Below, one piece after another: positions 52,548 to 64,000 of a DNA stretch of 64,000 bases. A program made the position numbers and the translations under genes. Positions within the stretch are counted from its first letter, which is position 1. Each line of letters begins with the position of its first letter. The stretch comes from Hemibagrus wyckioides (lineage: Eukaryota; Chordata; Actinopteri; Siluriformes; Bagridae), in NCBI RefSeq assembly GCF_019097595.1, contig NC_080731.1, positions 7,248,571 through 7,312,570 of the forward strand. Direction: 5' to 3'. Under the pieces are notes generated by a model, which saw nothing but the letters and a program-made list of their open reading frames with translations, was not told the origin of the DNA and searched no databases.

Positions 52548-52586
52548 CAAGGCAGATTTAGTTGCTATGCTCGTGTTGTCAACCAT
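52548..52586 (-). CDS. arid3c: ARID3 exon 1: start codon and 13 residues
   Basis: This predicted first coding exon encodes MVDNTSIATKSAL and is followed by a strong splice donor, TTG then GTAAGCA. The reading frame above this ATG hits an in-frame stop (TGA) about 57 nt upstream with no other ATG between, so it is the first usable start in that frame. It ends in phase 0 and joins in frame to exon 2, which begins CAAGCCACC after a clear acceptor. The exon is too short for ordinary ORF finding. Support is the matched phases, the good donor and a non-coding leader that is moderately CpG-rich. The alternative is that this stretch is 5' UTR and translation begins at the family-conserved Met in exon 2 (51861). 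Confidence 0.6.
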
Positions 52587-52880
52587 GCTTCTTCCACCGT
52601 CAAAGGCAACGAATTGGCTCAAAACTCTCCCTCTTCAGCTGCAAGTCAGACGTCGCTGTAGTCCTGCTTCAACATCGAGCTGCTGCGATCGCGTGGAAAT
52701 TTGTTGTGGGGGGGGGAATAACTCTCTTTCTATATATACATACAGTATATCGGATTTGAGTCGGCAGGGCGAGAAGCTTTCGGCAACAAGTGGCAAACTG
52801 TAGGTAGAATGACCTCTTGAGGCGAGAGAGATGAGCACCTCCCGCTACCGAGTGCCTTCCAACACGTCAATGAGTGATAA
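52587..52880 (-). promoter_or_regulatory. Putative ARID3 promoter and 5' UTR
   Basis: The 300 bp upstream of the first ATG contain more CpG dinucleotides than the surrounding DNA, including GCGATCGC near 52685. A TATATATA stretch at about 52730-52737 lies about 145 bp upstream of the ATG. A TATA-directed start near 52700 is possible, but no start site can be read from sequence alone. Most of this interval may be 5' UTR. An AC repeat (52916-52933) lies just outside. Confidence 0.35.
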
Positions 52881-53040
52881 AACACCGAGGGCAGGGTCTA
52901 ATACAACTAACCCAGGACACACACACACACACACCTACCTTGGTTTACTGATGAGACTCACACACTTGAACATTTGGACCCAAAATGATACTGTTTACAA
53001 GTTCGACAAATAATTAATATATTGATGATTAATTCATGCT

Positions 53041-53325
53041 GTCATTGCAATGGGTAATATTACTGCCTCACAACCCCTGTTTCCCTGGTTCAGGATATTG
53101 TCAGTGCATTTTTTACATAGTATTGCATGTTCTCCACACATGCATGCAGGTTTCCTCAGCGTTCTCTGGTTATCTCCCACAAGCAGGTACAGTAGGTGGA
53201 TCAGCGGCGCTAAATTGTCCATTGTCCGATAAACCGAAGTGAAATCTCCCACCAGTGTTCTACATCCAGAGCGATCCGCTTCATCCAGGATGAAATGGTG
53301 AGTGAAGATGAATGAAAGAACAAGG
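53041..53325 (+). mobile_element. Diverged SINE-like repeat
   Basis: This segment shares ordered landmarks with the better preserved SINE at 56911-57182: ACTGCCTCACA, GCATGTTCTCC, GGTTTCCTC, TCTCCCACA, CTAAATTGTCC and a GATGAATGAAAG tail. The tRNA-like head is largely lost. It is a decayed copy and contains no gene. Confidence 0.5.
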
Positions 53326-54761
53326 CTTCATAATGCTTAATTAATACATTTCCTCAGTCTTCAGGTATCCAGAAATAACAAGCAACAAACAACAGCACAC
53401 CCTATTCTAAACCCTAATTCGTGATATAAATAAAAATTATGCATACAATATGATCCTTTTCACCTGTGCTATGAAACATACTATTAATCATACAAAACAC
53501 CTCTACACACAAATCTGAGTTAAGCCTTAATGACTGCTTTTCCTCTGTGTTTGAAGCCCCTGTGAGATCATCCTACCTATTTTTATAACATGATACCAAT
53601 AAACCTGGTTGATTTGAATCAAAAGCAGCTTTGGTTTGTATTGTGAACTGCTAATTGTCCGAAAAATCATGTAGTCAGCGTGTTGTGTTGGTTAACTAAC
53701 AGAATGAGTTAATAAGATGCTAATACTGAATTATTAACCTTATTAATGGCTATTCATATCTGACTCAGAGGCTGTTAATGTGTACACGTCATTATTCCTT
53801 GATGCACTAAGGAGAAGTATGTATTAACTCATCACTATAAAAGCATAGTTAAGTATTTATATATATATATATAGCTTATTTGTAGACCTTAGTGTAAAAA
53901 GATGCTAGGATTCTTACTTGTTTTAGTAGGAAAATTTTCTTTTAACCTTATTTTTAAAAACATATTGTAGACTATGGTCATAATTTGTATGTTCATGCTT
54001 CAGAAGTACACACTGGCTTCTGTTTTAAAGTTCATAACGACTGCCAAAAGCATCACTGCATCACTGCGATCTCTATCATGAGACTCGTTTACCTCCATTT
54101 TCAGTGCTGTTTTTGTATTTAAGCCTACTTGCTTCATAGCCTTTTAATCTGTAATGTTGCTATATTTTTCTGGCTTTTCCTAATAGTGCTCCATCATCAT
54201 GGATGACTTATAGAAGCAAAAAGTGTAGAAACCTGTGCAATAACTCTCATGAACAGATTTTAAGCCATATTGGGGAACCGTTTCAGTATGGTATTGCTCT
54301 CTGGGTTTAAATGGTTTTACAGTGCTATTTATTATGCCATGTGCCTTCTTATCCAGGAAATCAAACAAACTATGTGCAAACTGATCAAACTATATTATGA
54401 GTTTAGTCAGTTCTTAATCACAGATATTATTATAATGAAGTGAAAGAGACCTTTTTGAGAATTTTTAGATTACTACTTTGTGTTTTTGATGTACGATATC
54501 ATGATTGGTTGAAAACAAACAAACAAAAATCTATACTGAAATAGAAAAATCACAAAAACTTATAATGATAAACTTAAAATGAATGGCAAGTTTTTCTTTA
54601 ATAATTTTCTAAAACTTTGATGACTTATAATAAGAACCACTGTCTTATTTAATAATACATAATAATGTAGTATATATAATATAGTATATCATAATAATTT
54701 TAATAATCAACCTCCTTGTTATATATTAGCGTTTGACATTAAAGGATCCCACCTAGAGTCA

Positions 54762-55298
<537 letters not shown>

Positions 55299-55812
55299 TG
55301 ATAAGTGAGGTTTTTCTGATGCATTTATAAATATCTCAACTGCCATTGGCACAATAAACATGAAACATACCTATAATGATATTCATTTTCTTTCTTTTTT
55401 TTTTTTTTTTTTGCATTTTCAGCTAGAAATGTTTCATTAGAATTGAAAATTAAATTGAGTTGAAAAGTTTGCTGTGAATTTGTATCTGCGTCACGGTGCT
55501 ACTGTATAACCAAATCACTTTTATTTGACCTAGAAACCTAATTAAAAAACATCTGTTGCTTTCATAGATGAGGTGATGGAATAAATTGATATATAATTGT
55601 GTTGTTTGTGTTTAGGAGGATGTTTATAAAATGATTTTGAGGTCAAACTATATTTAGGTGTGAACACATACAGAAACACTTTGCAGTGAGAACAGCAACA
55701 TTGAGTCAACTACCTACAGAGCAGGTAATGAGTGAATAGTACAATATTTAATCTTACCCTAGAGCGCCATCTAGTGTTCATAAATATTATTTACATTATA
55801 TTACTTGGGTTA

Positions 55813-55817
<5 letters not shown>

Positions 55818-55905
<88 letters not shown>
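55818..55905. repeat. (AT)44 microsatellite
   Basis: Longest dinucleotide array in the window, in the intergenic region. It creates a meaningless Ile/Tyr reading frame. Confidence 0.95.
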
Positions 55906-55906
<1 letters not shown>

Positions 55907-56489
55907 CACAGAGGATTTTATTTTTACTTTTTTATTTATTAATCTTTTGTTTGTTTACTTGTTTGTTTAATGCTAATAATTTAAGGCTTAAGAATGAAGG
56001 AGATTTTAATAAAGAAGGGGTTTTCCCCCCAAGATTTTAAGGAAACGAGGAGATAGACAATTTTACATACAACAACGCCACAATTATTTTCTTTGATTCT
56101 TACAGAATGTTTTAAAGGTATTTGAAGAAATTAGGTGAGGCTAAGTAAGTACAATTGGACGACAATTTAAAAAGAAAACTAACAAAAAGTATCAGGCTGC
56201 TCGAACAACGACTGTACATAGTCTGTGAACTAGACTGAACTGCATTCCTCCTGATGATATATCCTCAGCTGGAGATGAGATGATGGTGTTGGTGAACACT
56301 GTCTAAAGCATCACTCCAAAATCTCAGCTAGGTCTTCAAATGAGTTGTGTATCATAGCATATGATTTATAGCATTTAATCACCAAGAAACAATTCAGTGT
56401 GTGTTTAGGCCACATAACGATAGAAGACACACACACTCACTCAACTGTGTGAACTGACCTGTTCCGAACTCGAGACTCCACACCTACAT

Positions 56490-57305
56490 CTATTACTCCA
56501 CCCACATTATAACTGTTTGTACATGCTTGTATTTGTACATCCTTGTATTTGTAGACTATTCAATTGCTGCTGTTGCTATTTTTGCACATTTCAAACTGCT
56601 GCTATGCATATGTTGACAAGCGTATATGTTTATACGAGCCCGCTTGTTTACAGTTCTTCTATTTTGAACATTTTTTGAGCTATTCTATCTATATTGTGCA
56701 TTTTGTGTATGTGTCCTGTACTGTTTTGTGTTGTTTTTGGATGGTCTGTGTGCACTGTGTCTTTTGTATTGCACTGTTTGTATTACACAAGGTTGCACAT
56801 ATTGCACTTTATGTAGCTAGGAAAAAAAATACTATATAGAAAATACTTTCTGTCCCTAGCTTCTGTCCTTAGCTCTGTTTTGTTGTTTTTGTAGCTATAT
56901 GTTGTTATGTAGGGTGGCACGGTGGGTTAGTGGTTAGCACGTTTGCCTCTGGGTTTGAGTCCCGCTCACTGTGTGTGTGGAGTGTGTGCATGTTCTCCCT
57001 GTGCTTGGTGGGTTTCCTCCCACAGTCCAAAGGCATGCTGATTGGAGTCTCTAAATTGCCCATAGTGTGAATGAGTGTGTGTGTGCCCTGTGATGGGTTG
57101 GTGCCTGATGACGCCTGAGATAGGCACAGGCGACCCGAGACCCGAGGATAGATCGGATAAGCGGTACAGACAATGAAATGAAATGTTGTTATGTTGTTTT
57201 ATGTAGCCCCAGGGTCCTGGAGAAACGTCGTCTCATTTCACTATGTACTGCGTCAGCTATATACTGTATGGTCGAAATGACAATAAAAGCTTCTTGACTT
57301 GACTT
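56490..57305 (+). mobile_element. LINE 3' end, interrupted by a SINE
   Basis: This is the 3' untranslated tail of a fish non-LTR retrotransposon. It runs through GCACTTTATGTAGC, CCCAGGGTCCTGGAG, AACGTCGT and ATGACAATAAAAGCTTCTTG and ends in CTTGACTTGACTTG. No reverse transcriptase region is present, so it is a 5'-truncated insertion as is usual for LINEs. A SINE interrupts it at 56911-57182. Family assignment is from memory of the tail motif. Confidence 0.65.
56911..57182 (+). mobile_element. tRNA-like SINE with intact target-site duplication
   Basis: This 272-bp element has a tRNA-like 5' region: GGTGGCACGGTGGGTTAGTGG (A-box-like GGTTAGTGGTTAG) and a B-box-like GGGTTTGAGTCCC. Its body contains TGCATGTTCTCC and GGGTTTCCTCCCACAGTCC and it ends in an ATGAA-type tail. 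It is flanked by the identical 12-mer ATGTTGTTATGT at 56899-56910 and 57183-57194, a target-site duplication made when it inserted into the LINE tail. It is not a functional tRNA gene. Confidence 0.8.
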
Positions 57306-58540
57306 GAGTTTGATAGGATGAAGATAATCACTCAGAAGATCTGTGTATAGAACTTTAGAGATGTAAGGTGCAAATGGATGAAAAAAAATCTGTACAAATT
57401 TCACATTATGTAGATACCAAAATTGACAAAAAAAAAAAAAAAAAGGAATACAGGTGGGGTTTAGTACCCATAAAACATGTACTACAAATAAAGGTGCCAG
57501 AAAAAGGGTCTTCAAGGTGACATCACTGTTGAACTAAATTCCTCAATCATATACTGTCTGTCAATCTTACACAAAACATAGTAATCACTTTCCATCAACA
57601 TGTTGTGGATTTTTAACATAATGATAATAGTTACTGTGGATTTATGCATTTATTTTTATTCTAGTTCTCTGTGGCATTAAAAAAAAATGTTTAAGAGCCC
57701 GATAAGTGTTTTTCTGTAACCTCTCTCCCAAGAATCTTTTCTAGCACAGTTATTTTTACTGTTATTACAAAAAAAATAAATTGTACTGCTGGATCTAAAA
57801 ATAATGTAGTTTTGATAATGCAACCATTTATTCAAAGACTGAAAGTGAAGCTGCCTGATATATATTTGGACAAATATTATAACCAAGTAGTAGTGTATAA
57901 TATATATGTATTTAATGGCAAATCCTGACAGTATACAAGGTAAACCCTGTAGTGTTTGACAAAGCCTTTTACCATTAGAAGAATGGCTCACAGTCCTCCA
58001 TGTAGAATACATCAATTCTGCATGTTTTTGACACCGGATATCAGCGTCTCCACTCTGAGCATAAGATAAAGTGCTCAGCTAAGGAAAGAACAATTGATGG
58101 AGGAAAGTAAAAGGACAGCAGATGGGGAAATCAATACTGATCAGGGATATTGATCACTGTGTGGAAATGGAAACAGGTTTGTCGAAGGACATTTATCAAC
58201 TCAGCCTACTAGGAGACGAATCAAGCACATGATAATAGATGAACCACATTATGAACTTTGTTTGCATTATACGTCATGATGTATGCTGATACTAAAAAAT
58301 GAGGAGAATGAATTTCCAGCAGTGAAATAATTCATCGTTAATTGAGTATTGGTTTAAACATATTTTTTTAACTTGAATTTGCTTCACACTCCTCACAGTT
58401 CGAGGTGTTCATATGCTGCACTGGTGATATTTTAATACATGAACAATCAATAATAAAAAGGATAATCATCTGGAATGAATCTTTCCTTTACATTTTAGTC
58501 AAACAGGCACAATGTTCTTTACTGTATTAAAAGACAAAGT

Positions 58541-58839
58541 AAATTGTGATGGCTAGACGACTGGATCAGAGCATCACACCATAACTGCAGCTCTTGTGGT
58601 GGTGTTCCCGGTCTGCAGTGGTCAGTATCTATCAAAAGTGGTCCAAGGAAGGAACAGTGGTGAATGAGTGACAGGGTCAAGTGCGGCCAAGGCTCATTGA
58701 TGCACGTGGGGAGCGAAGGCTGGACCGTGTGATCCGATCCAACAGACGAGCTACTGTTGCTCAAATTGCGGTCAGGACTAGTTTGGCAGCAAACAGAATA
58801 TTAGGCAGGTGGTCATAATGTTATGCCTGGTCGGTGTAG
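58541..58839 (+). mobile_element. Second, shorter copy of the same Tc1-like family
   Basis: This copy matches the element at 54762-55298 from AAATTGTGATGGCTAGACGA onward, including ATCTATCAAAAGTGGTCCAA and the right terminal repeat TCATAATGTTATGCCTGGTC. The left end is missing, and a larger internal deletion joins GTTGCTCAAATTGC almost directly to the right end. Frame-disrupting changes abolish the transposase reading frame. Confidence 0.85.
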
Positions 58840-58994
58840 CACTGTGTATATGATGTAGATGGATGTGTTTCGGGGAAATGGCCAGCAGATGTCGCACATT
58901 TTCACTTGTGTAACCATTTTCTCTGTAGAGATTGTCAAGGCACTTCTAGGGCGATGCAGATTTTTTAATTGTAAAAAAAAAAAAAACATGACAT

Positions 58995-59412
58995 CAATAT
59001 TCACTCACTATCTGCTTTTTTTTACGAACACTATCATCAGTTCTTCATGTGCTTTACAGTTACTCCAGCAGCAGCAGCTAAACTCATAACTAGCTTGACT
59101 GCTAGCAATTTGGATCTATGGATTAACAGAGTCAATCATGCCCAGTTCTTTACCAAACCATCTGCATGTCACAGAATCGAGATCATTCATAATTCATCAG
59201 AGCAGATGACGGTTTTCCGATCTTCAGCTGTTTAGTTTTGGTTCCCATTGTGGCCTTTGATTCTTGTTCTTGGCTGACAGGACAGCGATGGATAGTTTTG
59301 ATGGTTATATGAGTTTCTGTTGTCTAAATATCCTCTCAAACCTCCTCTGACCTCTGTACAGGTGTTCCAGGTATACAAGCAGGTGTTTCTGATAAAGTGG
59401 CCAGTGAGTATA
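58995..59412 (-). pseudogene. Decayed Tc1-like transposase, minus strand
   Basis: Read on the minus strand, about 59140-59290 gives a degenerate Tc1-like transposase segment: LSAKN, then after an internal stop, EDRKTVICSDE, recognisable against the family pattern SAKNR...W...EDWKNVIWSDE around the second catalytic acidic residue. Several stops interrupt it. The right edge, GATAAAGTGGCCAGTGAGTA, is a terminal repeat common in fish elements. The left edge ATATTCACTCACTATCTGC is a degraded inverted match. This is a different Tc1-like family from the two neighbouring copies. Confidence 0.65.
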
Positions 59413-59759
59413 TTTGCAAAAATGCCACAAGCGTTAATACAGTTTATAATCATAAATAAACCAGAATGCTTATAATCACTCTAAAGCAAAAGGTTGTTCT
59501 CCTAATAAATAATTCAAATTAATATCATTTAACAGACACGGATATCCGGAACGTGTTTTTTATTCTCTCTCTCTCTCTCAAGCACTAAGCACTAATCTGA
59601 GAATACAATAAAGCTCAAACCTTTTAGGAGCGGAGTTAGTGTGGGAGTTGCTAAAGCAAAGAAAATAGAATACAAGTCAAGGATTTTTAAGGTCTGATCT
59701 CGTTCCTTGAGTGGTTAGTGAAGATGCAAGTGAAGAGGCTGTTTTCTTTGGGTCATGAG

Positions 59760-60590
59760 CGATGATGGGTCAACTCGAGCCCATGATTGTGGCTCGAATG
59801 GAACGTAGGACAGTATGGGCTTTATCGTGTAGGATGTTGCTGGTCTGTTTTTGGCTTTGTAGTCAAGCATCAGTGATTCATCCTGATGCTCTACTTCAGC
59901 TTGGAGCTTCTGTGCTTATGATTCACTTTTTTTTTTTGATGATCCCACATGGATACCTTAAAGATCATCATTTCCAAGAAACAACCTTTCTTCAGTGGTT
60001 AACTCATCTGGATACCAAAGACTCAAACCTTTAATCATCTTTTGCTCATCACTACATGCTCATACTGACCGCCATTTCAGCACACTTTGTACTGTTTGTC
60101 TTCACTTTGTTGATTTATAGTCTTCCTGTCTAGAGTCACCCAGAAGAGGATGTGTTCTCTTCTGAGTCTGGAAAGGTTTTTTCCCTTGCTACTAACACTT
60201 CAGGTGCGATCTTATCCAGAGCGACATACAAAAGTGCTTTGAAGTCTCTACTGATGAATACATTAACACCGGTTCAATAGGTCACAGACTTAGGATACCA
60301 TCAGCCTGTGTTGGGAAGATGCTTTTTTCTTTATTAAATACATACAACAATGCATAAAACAAACAGGAAAAAATAAGAGCTAGTTTAAGTGTTTCAGTTA
60401 GAGGTTACCCGTCCTTTGACATCTAGGGGAAGTTCATTCCACCATCTTGGTGCCAGAACAGAATACCTACCTCTTACCCTTAGAGATGGTGGGACCAGTG
60501 GAACATTTCTGTACAGGTGCTTCCTGACGATGTCTATTAATAAGCGTGTTATACAAATAAAATCGAATTGAACTGAATTGTGTCCACACT
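59760..60590 (+). repeat. Composite interspersed repeat
   Basis: This is non-coding repeat DNA of a type widespread in fish genomes. Landmarks are CTGATGCTCTACTTCAGCTT, CACATGGATACCTTAAAGATC, TCTAGAGTCACCCAGAAGAG and the terminal TATACAAATAAAATCGAATTG. A different dispersed repeat (60203-60325) interrupts it. The class is uncertain; no coding capacity is visible. Confidence 0.55.
60203..60325 (+). repeat. Dispersed repeat, shared with 1481-1602
   Basis: TTATCCAGAGCGACATACAA, AAGTGCTTTGAAGTCTCTA and ATACATTAACACCGGTTC match the copy at 1481-1602 in the same order. It is embedded in the larger composite repeat. The element class is not established. Confidence 0.65.
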
Positions 60591-62099
60591 AGATTTCAAT
60601 TCATTTCAGTTTAAACTGGATTCTGGAATGTCCACTTGAGAACTGGAAGGAAGGAAGGAAGAAAGGAGGAGAATATGTGACTGTGGCTCATCCGAATAGC
60701 GCCGGTACAAATAGCCAAGTTAGGATAAAACTTCACTAGGAATTACACCACTGAACCCCATGACTCATCTGTGGGTACATTCTTCCCTTTCATAGCTACA
60801 TGCCTTTCCTATTAGTTTCACTGCACTTACTGAATAAGCACCTACGATAAATAACTGAATAAGAAATCATCTCACCGGCCATGACAACGTGCTTCAGTCA
60901 ATGTAATACCCAAGTAAACATTTAAACGTTAAAAGTTAATCTGTGACTATATGTGATCCAAATGGAGGACTACACCTACTATCAGAGAAAAAAAAATACA
61001 CTCACAGTTGACAGAATCCTGTGTAATAACGTGCTTAATATTCAAGGCCGTGCTGGATTCCAAAACACTTTTAATGGCCCCATGGGAATAATTTGGGTTG
61101 AATGACGTTAACAGGCTAAAGATAACACTTATTAAAGGGCCTGTTCAATAAACCGTGTGTAAGCATTTTGTGTCCACATACCCATAATTACCTAATAGCT
61201 TAATGCTCAACAAGTGTCCTGGGTAATCTATATGCAGATAAATTGCTTATTTGCCACAAACTTGGTACACAGTTTAGAAGAGAGACGTGAATGAAATATT
61301 GTGCCTTGCCTGGAAAGTGTGGGTGAGTCATTTTCAGTCTGCCACCTTAATGAGGCCTACTAAATCTTTCCATGTTTTCTATCTATGTTGAAATGTTGCA
61401 CGCTGCCACAATATCAACGGCTTGTATGCAAACATATATCCAAAGCAGGCATATGAAACGTGCTTTATTGATATTTTTTCCCTGGTTTTTAACTTCAGAG
61501 TGTTTTGAATCTGGTCCTTTTCTCCAAATCTGTTGTACTGTATTGTATCTTCCACTAGATGCCAGTGTGTAAGAGCTTTTCGTTAGGATGCTGTTCTCGT
61601 GGAAAGCAAGTATTCTGTCAGTGTCAAGGGAGACAGTGAAATGATAATGGTGGCCACAAAATGAGTAATAGTCGGTGTGTAGTTTTAGTCTAATTGGAGA
61701 TGACAGCAGATGTGTAATTAAACGTCTTAAGATTTCTCTTGCACTTGCATGGACAGGCTTTTAGATGGCTCAGTCAAACCTTTTGGCCTACTTTGCATTT
61801 TTTTGTGTGTGTGCAGGTGTTTGGTGCATAAACAACAAAAATGAAATGAAATCATAAAAATACCCTTCACGGTTCATACTGATCAAAGAGCTAAATGGCA
61901 TGTGTTTTATTCCAGTGAAGTTTGGTTATTTTCCACACAGTTCCACACAGAACAAATATTTTGGCTATCTCTCGGCATGAATCAGAAAGAAAAGAGCTCA
62001 AAGGCTAAGGAAATAAACAGAGCTGCAATATGCACAGTCAAGGTTTTGAGGTAAATGAGTCACTCAGAGACCTCGTGCTGAAGGTAAGAGAGTGAGTGA

Positions 62100-62512
62100 T
62101 ACTGTAACTTTAAGAGAGAGGTGGGCTGCGCAGAAATGACGCAGGAATAATAATGAAAAGGATGCTTCAAAATTCCACACACCGACTGCAGCGTGTGTGG
62201 TTAACGAGCAGCCCAGTTAATACACACAAACAAGAGGAATCACACAGAGCGCTGGGGCAGTTTAGATGCAGATGTAGAGACTTTTAAGCAAAGTCAAGAA
62301 GGGCTGTGTGCTGGAGAGCTCAAGTTAACCTTGCAGAGCATTTTATTCATTCAAGTAAAGAAAGAGAGGAGAGAGAGAGAGAGAGAGAGGGGTACTTTTG
62401 ACAAGTCAAATTTGTTGGAGAGTTTCTTTTAGTGGAATGATCAATTCCTTTAAATCCTTAGCTGAGAAAGTGACACTTTGTTAGTCTCAGAACATTTACA
62501 AGAACCTGCACC
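62100..62512 (+). promoter_or_regulatory. Putative npr3 promoter and 5' UTR
   Basis: This is the sequence immediately upstream of the NPR3-like start codon. It contains a cAMP-response-like half site TGACGCAG near 62139 and a GA repeat at 62364-62390. No TATA box at a convincing distance is visible and the transcription start cannot be fixed. It is labelled regulatory by position only. Confidence 0.3.
62364..62390. repeat. (GA)n microsatellite
   Basis: GA dinucleotides about 120 bp upstream of the NPR3-like start codon, probably in its 5' UTR or promoter. Confidence 0.9.
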
Positions 62513-63167
62513 ATGTTGCGCTTCTCGTGCCTCTGCCTTTTCATTTTGGCGCTCCAGTCTTGCTCGAGTCAAGTGAAAGAGGACGTGGACGTGCTCGTGC
62601 TTCTGCCTCGAAACAACTCGTATATGTTCTCGATTGCGAGGGTCACACCCGCCATCGAGTACGCGAGGCAGCTGCTGGCGCGAGGGCCCTTGGTCGGGCT
62701 GAATTTCAGCGTGCGCTATGTCACCTCCGAGTGCGGCGTGGATGCGCTGTACGCGCTCGTGGACCTCGCGCGCCACGAGCGCCCCGACCTGATCCTCGGT
62801 CCCGTGTGCGAGTACGCCGCCGCGTCCGTGATCCGGGTGGCGACGCACTGGCAAATCCCCGTCATCTCAGCAGGTGCCCTGGCGCTCGGCTTTAGCGACA
62901 AGGGCTCCGAGTACGCGATGCTGACGCGCACCGCGCCGAGTTACCTTAAGATGGCCGGGACGTTCGCCACCATGTCGGAGCAGTTTGGCTGGAAGAGCGT
63001 GCACCTGATCTATCTCGACGACAGGGAGGAACGCAACTGCTACTTCACCATTGAGGGGGTCCACGCGCTCCTGGAAAGCGATCACGACATTTCCATTTCG
63101 ATGATGAATTCCAGAGATCCGCTGGCGCATGTGGACGAGATCATCAAGTCCATATACGAACATGAAG
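62513..63167 (+). CDS. npr3: Natriuretic peptide clearance receptor (NPR3-like), exon 1
   Basis: This is the first coding exon of a clearance-type natriuretic peptide receptor, a membrane protein that binds and removes ANP/CNP-type peptides. It encodes 218 residues plus one base (phase 1) and ends at CATGAAG before GTAGTG. Residues 1 to about 19 are a hydrophobic signal peptide. The ligand-binding (periplasmic-binding-protein-like) domain follows, with VLVLLPRNNSYMFSIARVTP, the Cys pair C74 and C99 in SECGVDALY and DLILGPVCEYAAA, HWQIPVISAGALALGF, and DDREERNCYFTIEGVH with C176. Sequons lie at N34 and N64. The start is the first ATG, in the context gcaccATGt. Clearance-type identity rests on the resemblance of these segments to NPR3 rather than to the cyclase receptors NPR1 and NPR2. 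Fish also have an NPR-D paralogue, which this exon alone cannot exclude. The exon is strongly CpG-rich. Plus and minus ORFs overlapping it are shadows. Confidence 0.93.
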
Positions 63168-63182
63168 GTAGTGACCCATGTA

Positions 63183-63227
<45 letters not shown>

Positions 63228-64000
63228 ATTTAACTTTATGTCCGACAACTGAATTGTAGTCAGTATTTTCTTGATAACAAGTCTGCATTGCTTCACAATA
63301 CCACAACTTCTACTCAGATGGGTAAGAGGTCATCAGAGACGTACATGTCGGGGGAAAAAATGATCAGAATTTTGACAGAGCAAAAGCTTAGGAATGTTCA
63401 ATACCAGCTGTATGATTAAACAGTCCCCTGAGCATGCACAGACATTCTCCCCCCTCAACGGTTTGCAGATAACAAGAAGTACAGACATGCAATATGTTGT
63501 TCTCCTCCACCAGTGCTATTTGGAGGATTTTAAAGAGACTGTCATGCTTTCAGAAAGGTTTAGCTGTGATTTTATATAAACTAACTACAAAAACTGTTGT
63601 TTTCTTTTTCTGCCTGCATCACCATTCTCCAGCTGTAGTAGCTATACCACAAATTCAGTAACTAGAATAAAACTCGAAAGTTATAGCTGGGATCTTCTGT
63701 CTTCTTTGCATTATTTGTCATTTTGAAAGGTTGGAATGTAAATCTGCACCTGCAGACATGTGCTAGAAGTTTACTTGTTGATTTTGGTAAACACCCAATT
63801 CCTCTACCTGAATACAGGTATTGAGTCCTGTGGTACACAATTATAGCTGGGTCTATAGTGTGGATAACACACCACTCCATGGTGTACACATGCGCAATTT
63901 GTTTTTCATTCATCGCCATGGAAAAAAAAAAGAGTTTTCAATACACAAGACACAGAAGGTTGTTGATCTGATGGATAAAAAGTTCACTTTTTTTGGTTTA
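63168..64000 (+). other. NPR3-like intron 1, partial
   Basis: This is the start of the first intron of the NPR3-like gene, opening with GTAGTG. It carries an ATT triplet repeat at 63183-63226, 15 bp after the donor. The rest is AT-rich, with no recognised exon before the window ends. Confidence 0.75.
63183..63226. repeat. (ATT)n microsatellite
   Basis: About 14 ATT triplets beginning 15 bp after the NPR3-like exon 1 donor. Confidence 0.95.

Noticed and set aside
55732..56040. 102-residue Ile/Tyr-rich frame
   Set aside because: Produced entirely by the (AT)n array.
56911..57000. tRNA-like A and B boxes
   Set aside because: They belong to a SINE head with a target-site duplication; no cloverleaf with an acceptor stem is visible.
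62450..62854. 134-residue open frame on the minus strand
   Set aside because: It is antisense to the NPR3-like exon and has no homology of its own.

Overview
This is nuclear DNA from a vertebrate, most likely a ray-finned fish. The genes are split by long introns, the background is AT-rich, dinucleotide and tetranucleotide microsatellites are dense, and the interspersed repeats are teleost-style: decayed Tc1-like transposons, a tRNA-like SINE, a LINE 3' end and short inverted-repeat elements. The repeat families suggest an otophysan such as a catfish, but I cannot confirm that from sequence alone. No bacterial, viral or organellar gene is visible.

Two protein-coding genes account for the coding sequence. 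The first, on the minus strand, fills about 1-52586. It is an ARID3 (BRIGHT family) AT-rich-interaction-domain transcription factor, best matched to ARID3C. Six exons can be placed with consistent splice phases, in transcript order: 52548-52586 (start), 51379-51969 (N-terminal region), 17660-17732 and 4812-4995 (most of the ARID domain), 3705-3949 (end of ARID plus linker), and 1881-2183 (Ala/Gln repeat and REKLES domain). Together they encode about 478 residues. The C-terminal exon lies beyond the left edge of the window. A 102-nt, phase-0 candidate cassette exon (44154-44255) sits inside the 33.6-kb second intron.

The second gene, on the plus strand, begins at 62513. Only its first coding exon (62513-63167) is inside the window. 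It encodes a signal peptide and about the first 200 residues of the ligand-binding domain of a natriuretic peptide clearance-type receptor (NPR3/NPR-C, possibly the fish NPR-D paralogue). The two genes are divergent, with start codons 9.9 kb apart, and I see no direct functional link between them.

The 52.6-62.5 kb intergenic stretch is a transposon graveyard. It holds a diverged SINE-like copy, two deletion derivatives of one Tc1-like family, a decayed antisense Tc1-like transposase, a LINE 3' tail interrupted by a SINE with a clean 12-bp target-site duplication, and a composite repeat. The introns hold microsatellites, a small inverted-repeat element, and several complex low-repeat blocks that are candidate cis-regulatory elements. 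Nothing suggests a wholly new system. The most testable novelties are the cassette exon, the imperfect direct duplication bracketing ARID exon 3, a substituted turn at the start of the ARID domain, and an inverted-repeat-bearing candidate enhancer near 7 kb.
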